Assembly (NCBI GenBank): GCA_964423675.1
Contig: CAYRFP010000005.1
Coordinates: 3,736 to 67,735, forward strand
Length of the DNA: 64,000 nucleotides
Direction of reading: 5' to 3'
Origin: RUG563 sp964423675
GTDB taxonomy: Bacteria > Bacillota > Clostridia > Christensenellales > Aristaeellaceae
This document shows positions 56,944-64,000 of the stretch, in pieces (within the stretch, counting starts at the first letter, position 1; every line of letters begins with the position of its first letter). Both the position numbers and the translations under genes were made by a program. Below the pieces are notes generated by a model. It made no database searches. It was not told where the DNA came from and saw nothing but the letters and a program-made list of their open reading frames with translations.

Positions 56944-58347
56944 TTGAAACGAAAGCTTACCTTGAGTGAAAAACTATCCATTGCCAGCATGCTTTTTGGC
57001 ATGTTTTTTGGCGCGGGGAATCTGATTTTTCCGGCGAAAATGGGTCAATTGGCGGGCTGGAACGTGATTCCTGCATTTCTTGGCATGTGCATAACCGGCG
57101 TGGGGTTGCCGTTGCTGGGCGTGGCTGCACTGGGGGTCAGCCGCAGCAACGGTCTGCAGGCGCTGAGTTCCAAGGTGGGCAAGCACTACGGCTATTTCTT
57201 CACCTGTGCGCTCTATCTCACCATTGGCCCCTTCTTTGCTATTCCTCGCTGTGCCACGGTGCCTTTTTCTATCGGCATTGCCCCCTTGCTGGGCGGCGAA
57301 ACTGGTCAGGCGCTGGCGATCTATTCTCTGGTTTTCTTTGCGCTGGTCTTGGTTTTCTCCCTGTTTCCGGGCCGGATTATGACCTGGATCGGCCGGATTC
57401 TGAACCCGGTATTTCTGGTGCTTCTGGGTGTGCTGACCATCACGGCGCTGGTGAATCCAGTTGGTTCCATTGAGTCCATAGAGCCTGTGGGTAACTATGC
57501 CAGCCAGCCATTTTTTGCCGGTTTCCTGGAAGGCTACAACACTATGGATGCGCTGGCCAGCCTGGCCTTTGGCATTGTGGTTGTAAACGTCATCCGTGGT
57601 CGCGGAGTGGAGGAGCCCAGTGCAGTTGCGGGTAACACGGTGCGTGCCGGGGTGCTCAGCTGCCTGATAATGGGTGTGATTTATCTGGCTATCACCGTGG
57701 CCTGCGGCCAAATCCGGTCTTTGCTTGTGGCTCAGGGAGATGCGGAAGCAGCCTTGCAGACGCTGAACGCGCTCAATGGCGGCGATGTGCTGGCAATGCT
57801 GGCAAATCATTATTTCGGCTCTGCGGGCACGCTTATTTTGGCAGGCGTGATCACCTTTGCCTGTCTGAAAACGGCGATTGGCCTGATCACCAGCTGTTCA
57901 GAAGCATTTTGCGCCATGATGCCCAATGGTCCCAGCTATCGGATGTGGGCGGTGGTGTTCTGCGTAATGTCGCTGCTGGTTGCGAACTTGGGTCTGAACA
58001 CTATTATCGATTATTCCATCCCTGTGCTGATGTTCCTGTATCCGTTGGCAATTACCCTTATTCTCCTGGCGCTGTTTGGGCGATTCTTCGACCATAGCCG
58101 GAAGGTTTACGCGTGGGTGACGGGATGTACGTTGGTTGCGGCAACGCTGGATTTGGTGAATGCATTGCCGAAAGTAACGGTGAGTGCAATGCACCTTAGC
58201 GGCGCGATTGATTTCGCGAAAGCCTACGTTCCTTTCTTCAATCTGGGACTTGGCTGGGTTTGTCCGGCACTGCTGGGCTTGGCGATTGGCTTGGTCTGCT
58301 ATTTTGCAGATAAAAAGAAGGAAAAGCATAAGGTGGTACAAGCGTAA
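56944..58347 (+). CDS. brnQ: Branched-chain amino acid carrier BrnQ (LIVCS family)
   Basis: Sodium- or proton-coupled importer of leucine, isoleucine and valine. The 467-aa protein has 12 predicted spans and the N-terminal family motif MLFGMFFGAGNLIFPAKMGQLAG. A second signature GPFFAIPRCATVPFSIGI is at about residue 95. The start is TTG, with GGGAGACAGG about 9 bases upstream; there is no in-frame ATG before the first span. A bidirectional terminator follows. Confidence 0.95.
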   Translation: MKRKLTLSEKLSIASMLFGMFFGAGNLIFPAKMGQLAGWNVIPAFLGMCITGVGLPLLGVAALGVSRSNGLQALSSKVGKHYGYFFTCALYLTIGPFFAIPRCATVPFSIGIAPLLGGETGQALAIYSLVFFALVLVFSLFPGRIMTWIGRILNPVFLVLLGVLTITALVNPVGSIESIEPVGNYASQPFFAGFLEGYNTMDALASLAFGIVVVNVIRGRGVEEPSAVAGNTVRAGVLSCLIMGVIYLAITVACGQIRSLLVAQGDAEAALQTLNALNGGDVLAMLANHYFGSAGTLILAGVITFACLKTAIGLITSCSEAFCAMMPNGPSYRMWAVVFCVMSLLVANLGLNTIIDYSIPVLMFLYPLAITLILLALFGRFFDHSRKVYAWVTGCTLVAATLDLVNALPKVTVSAMHLSGAIDFAKAYVPFFNLGLGWVCPALLGLAIGLVCYFADKKKEKHKVVQA

Positions 58348-58390
58348 ATAAAGCTGACTCAAACGAACCGTGCAGATAGACGGGAATTAA

Positions 58391-58425
58391 AAACAGCGCC
58401 CCGGCGTGTTCTGGGACGCTGTTTT
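58391..58425. terminator. Bidirectional terminator between brnQ and tgt
   Basis: AACAGCGCCCC-type and GGGACGCTGTT-type arms form a long stem with A-run on the left and T-run on the right, serving both converging genes. Confidence 0.82.
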
Positions 58426-58461
58426 GTTTTGCTGGAACACTACAAACACACAATAAAGCGA

Positions 58462-59589
58462 TTAGAAATTGCGGGTCATATCATAGCGCTCATAGAATTC
58501 CCGGCGGTAATCCAGGAAACGATCCTCCAGAATCGCCTGACGGATTTCTTCCATCATGCGGATGAGGAAACGCAGATTATGAATCGAGGCCAGCCGCGCG
58601 CCGGTGATTTCGTCTGCCTTAATCAGATGACGGATATACGCCCGGGAGAAGTTTCGGCAGGCATAGCAATCGCAGCCTTCCTCCAGGGGGCTGAAATCCC
58701 GGGCATAGGTGGCATTGCGGATTACCAGCCGGCCGTTTCTTGTAAAGACCGTTCCATTTCGGGCAATTCGCGTGGCCAGCACACAATCGAACATATCGAC
58801 ACCGCGGAGGATACCCTCCAGGAAGCAATCGGGCGTACCTACGCCCATCAGATACCGGGGCTTATGCTTGGGCATATGCGGCTCAATTTTTTCCAGCATG
58901 TCATACATGATGGGCTTGGGCTCGCCGACGCTTAGGCCACCAATGCCGTAGCCGGGAAAATCCATGTCGGCCAGCCGCTTGGCGCTTTCGATGCGCAGAT
59001 CATCATAAAATGCACCCTGCACGATGCCGAACAGCGCCTGATCTGCCCGCGTATGGTGCTTTTGACAACGCTCGGCCCAGCGGTGGGTACGATGCATGGC
59101 TTCCTCGGCTGTTTTGTGATCACAGGGATAGGGGGAGCAGACGTCAAAGCACATGGCGATATCCGCGCCAAGCGCTTGCTGAATATCCATGGATACTTCC
59201 GGGCTGATGAAGCGCTTGCTCCCGTCCAAATGACTGCGGAAGGCCGCCCCTTCCTCCGTTACCTTGCGAAGTCCGGCTAGGGAGAAAACCTGGAAGCCGC
59301 CGCTGTCAGTGAGCACGGGATGGGGCCAGTTCATAAAGGAATGAAGCCCGCCGGCCTCCTTCACAATGTCTTCGCCGGGGCGAAGATGGAGATGATACGT
59401 ATTGGAGAGAATAATTTTTGCGCCCAGGTTTTCCAATTCCCATGGTGTCATAGCTTTAACCGTGGCTTGTGTACCCACGGGCATATAAATGGGCGTGGGA
59501 ATATCGCCATGGGGTGTATGTACCACGCCCAGACGCGCTCCGGATTGCTTACAGGTTTTAATAAGTTCAAAGGTAACAGGACTGCTCAT
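58462..59589 (-). CDS. tgt: tRNA-guanine transglycosylase (queuine/preQ1)
   Basis: Exchanges G34 for preQ1 in Asn, Asp, His and Tyr tRNAs, the key step towards queuosine. The 375-aa protein has the catalytic motif DSGGFQVFSLAGLRK, PVGTQATVKAMTP near the N-terminus, the second Asp region GIVQGAFYDDLR and the zinc site CDCYACRNFSRAYIRHL (CxCxxC...H). It is the last gene of a minus-strand operon that also holds a pseudouridine synthase and an rRNA methyltransferase. queA is not seen in the window. Confidence 0.97.
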   Translation of the reverse strand: MSSPVTFELIKTCKQSGARLGVVHTPHGDIPTPIYMPVGTQATVKAMTPWELENLGAKIILSNTYHLHLRPGEDIVKEAGGLHSFMNWPHPVLTDSGGFQVFSLAGLRKVTEEGAAFRSHLDGSKRFISPEVSMDIQQALGADIAMCFDVCSPYPCDHKTAEEAMHRTHRWAERCQKHHTRADQALFGIVQGAFYDDLRIESAKRLADMDFPGYGIGGLSVGEPKPIMYDMLEKIEPHMPKHKPRYLMGVGTPDCFLEGILRGVDMFDCVLATRIARNGTVFTRNGRLVIRNATYARDFSPLEEGCDCYACRNFSRAYIRHLIKADEITGARLASIHNLRFLIRMMEEIRQAILEDRFLDYRREFYERYDMTRNF

Positions 59590-59606
59590 GAATATCCTCG
59601 CTTTTC

Positions 59607-60335
59607 TTATTCCTGGGCCACCATGGGCTTAATCTGCGGCCAAATGGTTTCCAGACCGCGCAGCTCACGCTCGAAAAACAGCCAGGGCTTGGCTTCTGGG
59701 ACAGGGGCGATAAAGAGCATACGCTCCTTGGAAACAGGATGCTCAAAAGACAGCCGGAATCCCCAAAGAGCAATCTGCTGCCCGCGCTTACCGTTGCCAT
59801 AGCGGTTATCGCCCCAGAGGGGATAACCGTGGTGCTGCATCTGTACGCGGATCTGATGGGCGCGGCCGGTTTCCAACTGAATGGCTACCAAGCTCAGCCC
59901 GTCCCGGCGCGCCACAGTGCGGCCATGGAGAATGGCTTCCTTGCCCTGCATTTTCAGATAAGAGGGCAGCACGGCCACCTTGTTGTGTTCTTCGTCTTTT
60001 ACCAGATAATCTACATAGGTGAATTGATCTGGCGCATCGCCTTCCACGATACAGACATACTGGCGATTCAATTCATGCACCCGAACCTGCTCGCTCAGCC
60101 GGGAAGCGGCCTTGCTGGTGCGGGCAAAACACAGAAGCCCGCCTACCGGCCGATCCATCCGATGCACAAGGCCGATATACGCTTCACCAGGCTTATTGTA
60201 GGTTTCTTTTACGTATTCCTTGATCTGATCCAGCAGGCTTTCATCGCCGGTTGCGTCCGATTGGGTCAGCAGATTCGGCGGCTTTATGGCCACGATTACA
60301 TGATTATCTTCATACAGAATGGTCGGCTTTTCCAT
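59607..60335 (-). CDS. RluA-family pseudouridine synthase without S4 domain
   Basis: A 242-aa synthase with only the catalytic domain. It has ILYEDNHVIVAIKPPNLLTQSD at the N-terminus, the catalytic motif HRMDRPVGGLL (Asp is the nucleophile) and LETGRAHQIRVQMQHHGYPLWGD. ATG 60335 is preceded by GGAGGGGG; the longer frame overlaps the upstream gene. It lies between the rRNA methyltransferase gene (14 bases upstream) and tgt (17 bases downstream), so one operon serves RNA modification. The target is unknown. Confidence 0.9.
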   Translation of the reverse strand: MEKPTILYEDNHVIVAIKPPNLLTQSDATGDESLLDQIKEYVKETYNKPGEAYIGLVHRMDRPVGGLLCFARTSKAASRLSEQVRVHELNRQYVCIVEGDAPDQFTYVDYLVKDEEHNKVAVLPSYLKMQGKEAILHGRTVARRDGLSLVAIQLETGRAHQIRVQMQHHGYPLWGDNRYGNGKRGQQIALWGFRLSFEHPVSKERMLFIAPVPEAKPWLFFERELRGLETIWPQIKPMVAQE

Positions 60336-60349
60336 GGCTTCCCCCTCCA

Positions 60350-61207
60350 TCATTTGTTCATCCAGCGCCCTGTTGCGCCGCAGGGCAAAACGCCACCGGA
60401 GCGAACCGGAAGGCATAATTCCTCGGAATCAATCACCCCGCCAAATCGGGCGGATACCGTCTTTTCCAGGATGTTTTGCAGCACGGCGGGCTGGAACCCG
60501 GTGGTGTAGCTATTAATAAAGAAGAAGATGGGATCATCGCTGAGCACCTGCGCGCAGGTATCTACCAGCCCGTATAGCTCGTTTTCCAGCTTCCAGACTT
60601 CGCCGGTTGGCCCGCGGCCATAGCTGGGCGGATCCATTACAATTCCGTCGTATTTGCTGCCCCTGCGAATCTCCCGGCGCACAAATGCCAGTGCATCTTC
60701 TACAATGAAACGGAAACTGCTTTCCGGCAGGCCGGACAGCGCCCGGTTTTCTTTCGCCCAGAGCACCATGCCTTTTGCTGCGTCCACATGGGTTACATGG
60801 GCTCCTGCTGCAGCGCAGGCCATGGAAGCGCCGCCGGTATAGGCAAACAGATTCAGCACCCGTGCCCCTGGCCGCTTTTTCAGCAGCCCGGCCATGGCGT
60901 CCCAATTAGCGGCCTGCTCGGGGAAAAGGCCGGTATGCTTGAACCCGGTGGGGCGCACATAAAAACGCAAATCGCCGTAGCTGACCTCCCATTTTTCTGG
61001 AAGCCGCTCTTTGAAATCCCATGCGCCACCGCCCCGTTCGCTGCGGGTATAATGCGCATGTGCCTTGCTCCAGAGCCGCTCCTGCGCCCGGGGCCAGATT
61101 ACCTGGGGATCCGGCCGCGCCAGCCAATAATTCCCCCACCGCTCCAGCTTTTCGCCTTCGCCGGTATCCAGCACTTCGAAATCTTTCCATCCATTGGCAA
61201 TAAACAT
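60350..61207 (-). CDS. RlmI/RlmK-like rRNA cytosine/guanine methyltransferase
   Basis: A 285-aa class I SAM-dependent methyltransferase. The N-terminal part (1-110) is a beta-domain, then FKHTGLFPEQAANWDAM, the SAM motif VLNLFAYTGGASMACAAAGAHVTHVDAAKG and the catalytic-type VMDPPSYGRG. This matches the C-terminal domain of RlmI/RlmK enzymes, but it lacks the PUA domain. ATG 61207 has AAAGGA 9 bases upstream and a TTGAAA-17-TATAAT promoter on the minus strand. It heads the operon with the pseudouridine synthase and tgt. Confidence 0.88.
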   Translation of the reverse strand: MFIANGWKDFEVLDTGEGEKLERWGNYWLARPDPQVIWPRAQERLWSKAHAHYTRSERGGGAWDFKERLPEKWEVSYGDLRFYVRPTGFKHTGLFPEQAANWDAMAGLLKKRPGARVLNLFAYTGGASMACAAAGAHVTHVDAAKGMVLWAKENRALSGLPESSFRFIVEDALAFVRREIRRGSKYDGIVMDPPSYGRGPTGEVWKLENELYGLVDTCAQVLSDDPIFFFINSYTTGFQPAVLQNILEKTVSARFGGVIDSEELCLPVRSGGVLPCGATGRWMNK

Positions 61208-61244
61208 CGTCAAAAATCCTTTCGGCAGTATAAAGCCAATTTAC

Positions 61245-61273
61245 ATTATAGCATGCCCTTTCGATGCTTTCAA
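61245..61273 (-). promoter_or_regulatory. Sigma-A promoter of the RlmI-like/RluA-like/tgt operon
   Basis: Minus-strand TTGAAA (complement of 61268-61273), 17-base spacer, TATAAT (complement of 61245-61250). Confidence 0.8.
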
Positions 61274-61346
61274 GGGAGAAACGGGGCAAATTTTCAGATT
61301 AACCGCAAAAAATAGAAAAACTCAACAGCTGGAAAAGACGAAACGC

Positions 61347-61375
61347 TTGCAATTCCGCATGCGCTGTGTTATCAT
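61347..61375 (+). promoter_or_regulatory. Sigma-A promoter of tig
   Basis: TTGCAA, 17-base spacer, TATCAT, 70 bases before the trigger factor start. Confidence 0.75.
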
Positions 61376-61445
61376 ATAGATTAGTGTTTTATGCATGCAT
61401 GAAGCACAATGGCGCCGCAAAGGCGGATAACGGAGGGTGTTCCTG

Positions 61446-62822
61446 ATGGGTTACACGGTAGAAAAGATTTCTGGCAATCAAGTGAAAATCGCCTTTGAAA
61501 TTGCTTCCGATAAATTTGACGAGGCAGTGCAGAAGGCCTATCTGAAGGTGCGCGGCAAGGTGAACGTGTCCGGCTTCCGCAAGGGCAAGGCCCCCCGCAA
61601 GCTGATTGAAAGCATGTATGGCGAAGGTGTGTTCTATGATGACGCCTTTGATATCCTTTTCCCCGCGGAATATGAAGCCGCTGTGAAGGAAAATGATCTT
61701 CAGGTGGTGGATCGTCCCGAAGTGGATAATGTGGATCAGATCGGTGTTGGCAAAGATCTGAAATTCACGGTGAAGGTGTTTGTGAAGCCTGATGTGGAAC
61801 TGGGCGAATATAAGGGCCTGAAGGCCACCAAGTATACCCACAAGGTGACGGACGAGGAAATTGACAGCCGCATCCAGCGCGATGTGGAAAAAGCCACCAC
61901 TATGGCTGACGTGACGGATCGGGCTGTGGAAAACGGCGACATCGTGAACCTGGATTATGCCGGCACGGTGGACGGCGTGGCGTTTGCAGGCGGCACCGCC
62001 CAGGGGCAGACGCTGGAAATCGGCTCCGGTCATTTTATCCCCGGCTTCGAAGAGCAGATGGTCGGCATGCAGTTGAACGAAGAAAAGGATCTGCAGGTGA
62101 AGTTCCCCGAGGAATACCACGCGGAAGAACTCAAGGGCAAGGACGCTGTGTTCCATGTGAAGGTGAACGGCATTCAGACCAAGGTTAAGCCCGCGCTGGA
62201 TGATGATTTCGCCGCCGATGTGAGCGAATTCGACACCTTTGATGCCTATAAGTCCAACATCGAAAAGGAACTGAACGAGCAGGCTCAGAAGAACGCCGAT
62301 GTGCAGCTGGAAAACGAACTGGTGCAGCAGGCGGTGGACGCTGCGGACTGCGATATTCCCGACGCCATGATCGAGGACGAAATCGACGTGATGATCCGGG
62401 AAATGAAGATGCGCATGATGTATCAGGGCATCAAGTTCGAAGATTATATGAAGTATACCGGCCAGACTGAGGAGCAGGTCAAGGAAATGTATCGCCCCGA
62501 GGCCAAGAACCGGGTGAAGATGCAGCTGGTGCTGGAAGCGATGGTAAAGGCTGAAAATATCCAGGCTTCGGAAGAAGAAGTGGAAGCCTTTATTGCTGAC
62601 GAAGCGCAGCGCATGGGCCGCGAAGCCGAGGAATTCAAAAAGAGCCTCAGCGAACGGCAGATGCAGTATGTGCATGAAAACGCCGCCATCCGCAAGGTGG
62701 TGGATCTGGTGGTGGCCAGCGCCCAGGTGGAAGAAAGGGACGAAGGCGAGAAGATCAACGTCCAGGAAACCATCGATGCGGTGCAGAAGGCTGCTGAAGA
62801 AGCGTCCAAGGACGAAGAATAA
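61446..62822 (+). CDS. tig: Trigger factor
   Basis: Ribosome-bound chaperone and prolyl isomerase. The 458-aa protein has the ribosome-binding N-domain with the signature GFRKGKAPRKLIESMYG, a FKBP-type isomerase domain (about 150-245, with GDIVNLDYAGTVDGVAFAGG and FIPGFEEQMVGM), and a long helical C-terminal domain. Codons are strongly biased as in highly expressed genes. GGAGG 8 bases before ATG 61446 sets the start. The order tig-clpP-clpX is a common conserved arrangement; a terminator follows tig. Confidence 0.97.
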   Translation: MGYTVEKISGNQVKIAFEIASDKFDEAVQKAYLKVRGKVNVSGFRKGKAPRKLIESMYGEGVFYDDAFDILFPAEYEAAVKENDLQVVDRPEVDNVDQIGVGKDLKFTVKVFVKPDVELGEYKGLKATKYTHKVTDEEIDSRIQRDVEKATTMADVTDRAVENGDIVNLDYAGTVDGVAFAGGTAQGQTLEIGSGHFIPGFEEQMVGMQLNEEKDLQVKFPEEYHAEELKGKDAVFHVKVNGIQTKVKPALDDDFAADVSEFDTFDAYKSNIEKELNEQAQKNADVQLENELVQQAVDAADCDIPDAMIEDEIDVMIREMKMRMMYQGIKFEDYMKYTGQTEEQVKEMYRPEAKNRVKMQLVLEAMVKAENIQASEEEVEAFIADEAQRMGREAEEFKKSLSERQMQYVHENAAIRKVVDLVVASAQVEERDEGEKINVQETIDAVQKAAEEASKDEE

Positions 62823-62836
62823 GAACCGCATGGACG

Positions 62837-62866
62837 GGAAGGGGCGTTTTCATGCCCCTTCCTTTT
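62837..62866 (+). terminator. Rho-independent terminator of tig
   Basis: GGAAGGGGC and GCCCCTTCC form a perfect 9-bp stem with an 8-base loop, followed by TTTT. It separates tig from clpP. Confidence 0.88.
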
Positions 62867-62951
62867 CAAAAGGTGCGGATGCAAAGGGGGATGGAATAAA
62901 TCCGTTCCCCGGTGCATAAAATAACGGATGGAATGGAAGGAGGACAGGCAC

Positions 62952-63539
62952 GTGTCTTTGATTCCCTATGTGGTGGAGCAAACGGCGGGCGGCGAGCGCT
63001 CCTATGATATTTATTCTCGGCTGCTGAAGGATCGAGTGGTTTTTCTGGGCAGCGAGATCAACGATCAGGTGGCCAATGCTATCGTGGCGCAGCTGCTTTT
63101 TCTGGAAACGGATAATCCGGATGCGGAAATCTCTCTGTATATCAACAGCCCGGGCGGTTCAGTGACTGCCGGGATGGCGATTTACGACACAATGAATTAT
63201 ATCAAATGCCCGGTGCGCACGGTGTGCGTGGGCATGGCGGCCAGTATGGGCGCGTTTTTGCTCATGGCGGGCGAAAAGGGCAAGCGCCTGGCGCTGCCCA
63301 ATAGCGAAGTGATGATCCATCAGCCCTCGGGCGGCGCGTCCGGCCAGGCAACGGATGTGACCATTCACGCGGAATGGCTGCTTCGGACGAAGAAAAAAAT
63401 GACTGCCCTGATGGCGCAGATGACCGGCCAGAGCGAAGAAAAGCTGGCCCGCGATGTGGAACGGGATTATTTCATGACCGCGGAGGAAGCACTCTCCTAT
63501 GGCATCATCGATGAAATCTATCAGCCCCGGCAAAAGTAA
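62952..63539 (+). CDS. clpP: ATP-dependent Clp protease proteolytic subunit
   Basis: Serine protease barrel that degrades unfolded or tagged proteins fed by ClpX. The 195-aa protein has the typical start IPYVVEQTAGGERSYDIYSRLLKDRVVFLG, the catalytic Ser in CVGMAASMGAFLL, the His in MIHQPSGG and the Asp in ARDVERDYFMTAEEAL. GTG 62952 is chosen because AAGGAGG lies 7-8 bases upstream; the ATG at 62928 would put this site inside the gene. clpX follows after 34 bases. Confidence 0.96.
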   Translation: MSLIPYVVEQTAGGERSYDIYSRLLKDRVVFLGSEINDQVANAIVAQLLFLETDNPDAEISLYINSPGGSVTAGMAIYDTMNYIKCPVRTVCVGMAASMGAFLLMAGEKGKRLALPNSEVMIHQPSGGASGQATDVTIHAEWLLRTKKKMTALMAQMTGQSEEKLARDVERDYFMTAEEALSYGIIDEIYQPRQK

Positions 63540-63573
63540 TGCTGGGTCAAAACGAGGTTAAAACGAGGTAAAT

Positions 63574-64000
63574 ATGGCAAAGGACGATATGACCCCCCGG
63601 AAGCATCGCTGCTCCTTCTGCGGGAAATCCCAGGATCTGGTGCGTCGCCTGATTGCCGGCCCGGGAGCATATATCTGCAATGAATGCATCGCGCTGTGCC
63701 AGGAAATTGTGGCGGATGATATGGACGGTATGTCTTCCGCTCCTGAATTGCAGGATATCCCTCTGCCTTCGGAAATGAAGGCGGTTCTGGATGAATATGT
63801 AATCGGTCAGGAACAGGCGAAGAAGACGCTGTGTGTGGCGGTTTATAACCACTATAAGCGCATTGCAGCCCCCCGGAAAAAGGACGATGTGGAACTGCAA
63901 AAGTCCAACATCCTGATGGTCGGCCCCACGGGATGCGGCAAAACCTATCTGGCGCAATCGCTGGCCCGGATTCTAAACGTACCCTTCGCCATTGCCGATG
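63574..64000 (+). CDS. clpX: ATP-dependent Clp protease ATP-binding subunit ClpX, 3' end outside window
   Basis: AAA+ unfoldase that recognises substrates and feeds ClpP. The visible 142 residues contain the N-terminal zinc-binding domain (CSFCGKSQDLVRRLIAGPGAYICNECIALC, four Cys), the linker, and the beginning of the AAA+ domain with LDEYVIGQEQAKKTL and the Walker A motif GPTGCGKTYLA. The gene runs off the right edge. GAGGT precedes the ATG. Just before it, AAAACGAGGT occurs twice in tandem. Confidence 0.97.
   Translation, partial: MAKDDMTPRKHRCSFCGKSQDLVRRLIAGPGAYICNECIALCQEIVADDMDGMSSAPELQDIPLPSEMKAVLDEYVIGQEQAKKTLCVAVYNHYKRIAAPRKKDDVELQKSNILMVGPTGCGKTYLAQSLARILNVPFAIAD

Noticed and set aside
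61389..62831. 480-codon open frame on the minus strand, rich in His, Phe and Leu
   Set aside because: Antisense to trigger factor, whose codon bias explains it.

Overview
The window looks like chromosome of a Gram-positive, anaerobe-type member of the Bacillota (class Clostridia; a Christensenellales or Aristaeellaceae-like gut lineage is my guess, not proven). The reasons are strong AAGGAGG ribosome binding sites, TTGACA/TATAAT promoters, the mrnC-rlmB-sigH cluster, a SAM-I riboswitch on metK, the tig-clpP-clpX order, and three LplB/YtcP-type sugar transporter cassettes with YesM/YesN-type regulators. GC content looks moderate (about 50-55%). I found no rRNA, tRNA or CRISPR array.

Layout. 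1-7.3 kb is housekeeping: a SPOUT methyltransferase (cut by the window edge), a 712-aa coiled-coil protein of unknown function, aspartate kinase, then a small membrane protein, lspA, an RluD-type synthase and tlyA. 7.5-14.5 kb holds a DUF4342-like membrane protein, an OmpR/histidine kinase pair behind a structured leader, murC, a glycerophosphodiesterase with a textbook promoter, and an alpha-galactosidase. 14.6-17.9 kb (minus strand) is AraC-mrnC-rlmB-sigH. A tyrosine-phosphatase gene at 18.0-19.0 kb is interrupted by an in-frame TAG codon.

19-48 kb is a glycan-use island: a GH2 beta-mannosidase-like enzyme, an SGNH esterase, an Asp-box beta-propeller glycosidase, a membrane-bound AraC receptor, sugar ABC cassette 1, a GH42 beta-galactosidase, ABC cassette 2 with its own YesM/YesN pair, and ABC cassette 3. 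No ATPase is encoded with any cassette, so a shared MsmX-type ATPase elsewhere is expected. Inside the island sit an IS630-type transposase that has lost its catalytic residues, and an orphan endolysin/holin pair next to an L,D-transpeptidase with four peptidoglycan-binding repeats.

48-52.3 kb (minus strand) is the most unusual part. A ZorA-like MotA/TolQ proton channel with a long cytoplasmic tail and a ZorB-like OmpA protein with a long coiled coil are followed by a lipoprotein and a VanX-type D-Ala-D-Ala dipeptidase. An HPr/Crh-like protein lacking the phosphorylatable histidine lies just downstream as its own unit. This resembles the motor of Zorya phage defence but has none of its known effectors and carries cell-wall genes instead.

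52.4-64 kb returns to housekeeping: SAM riboswitch and metK, a methyltransferase, tsaE-tsaB-rimI, rplS, brnQ, a minus-strand operon (rRNA methyltransferase, pseudouridine synthase, tgt), and tig-clpP-clpX, the last cut by the window end. Many starts were chosen from Shine-Dalgarno spacing and promoter position and differ from the longest open frame; these are noted gene by gene.
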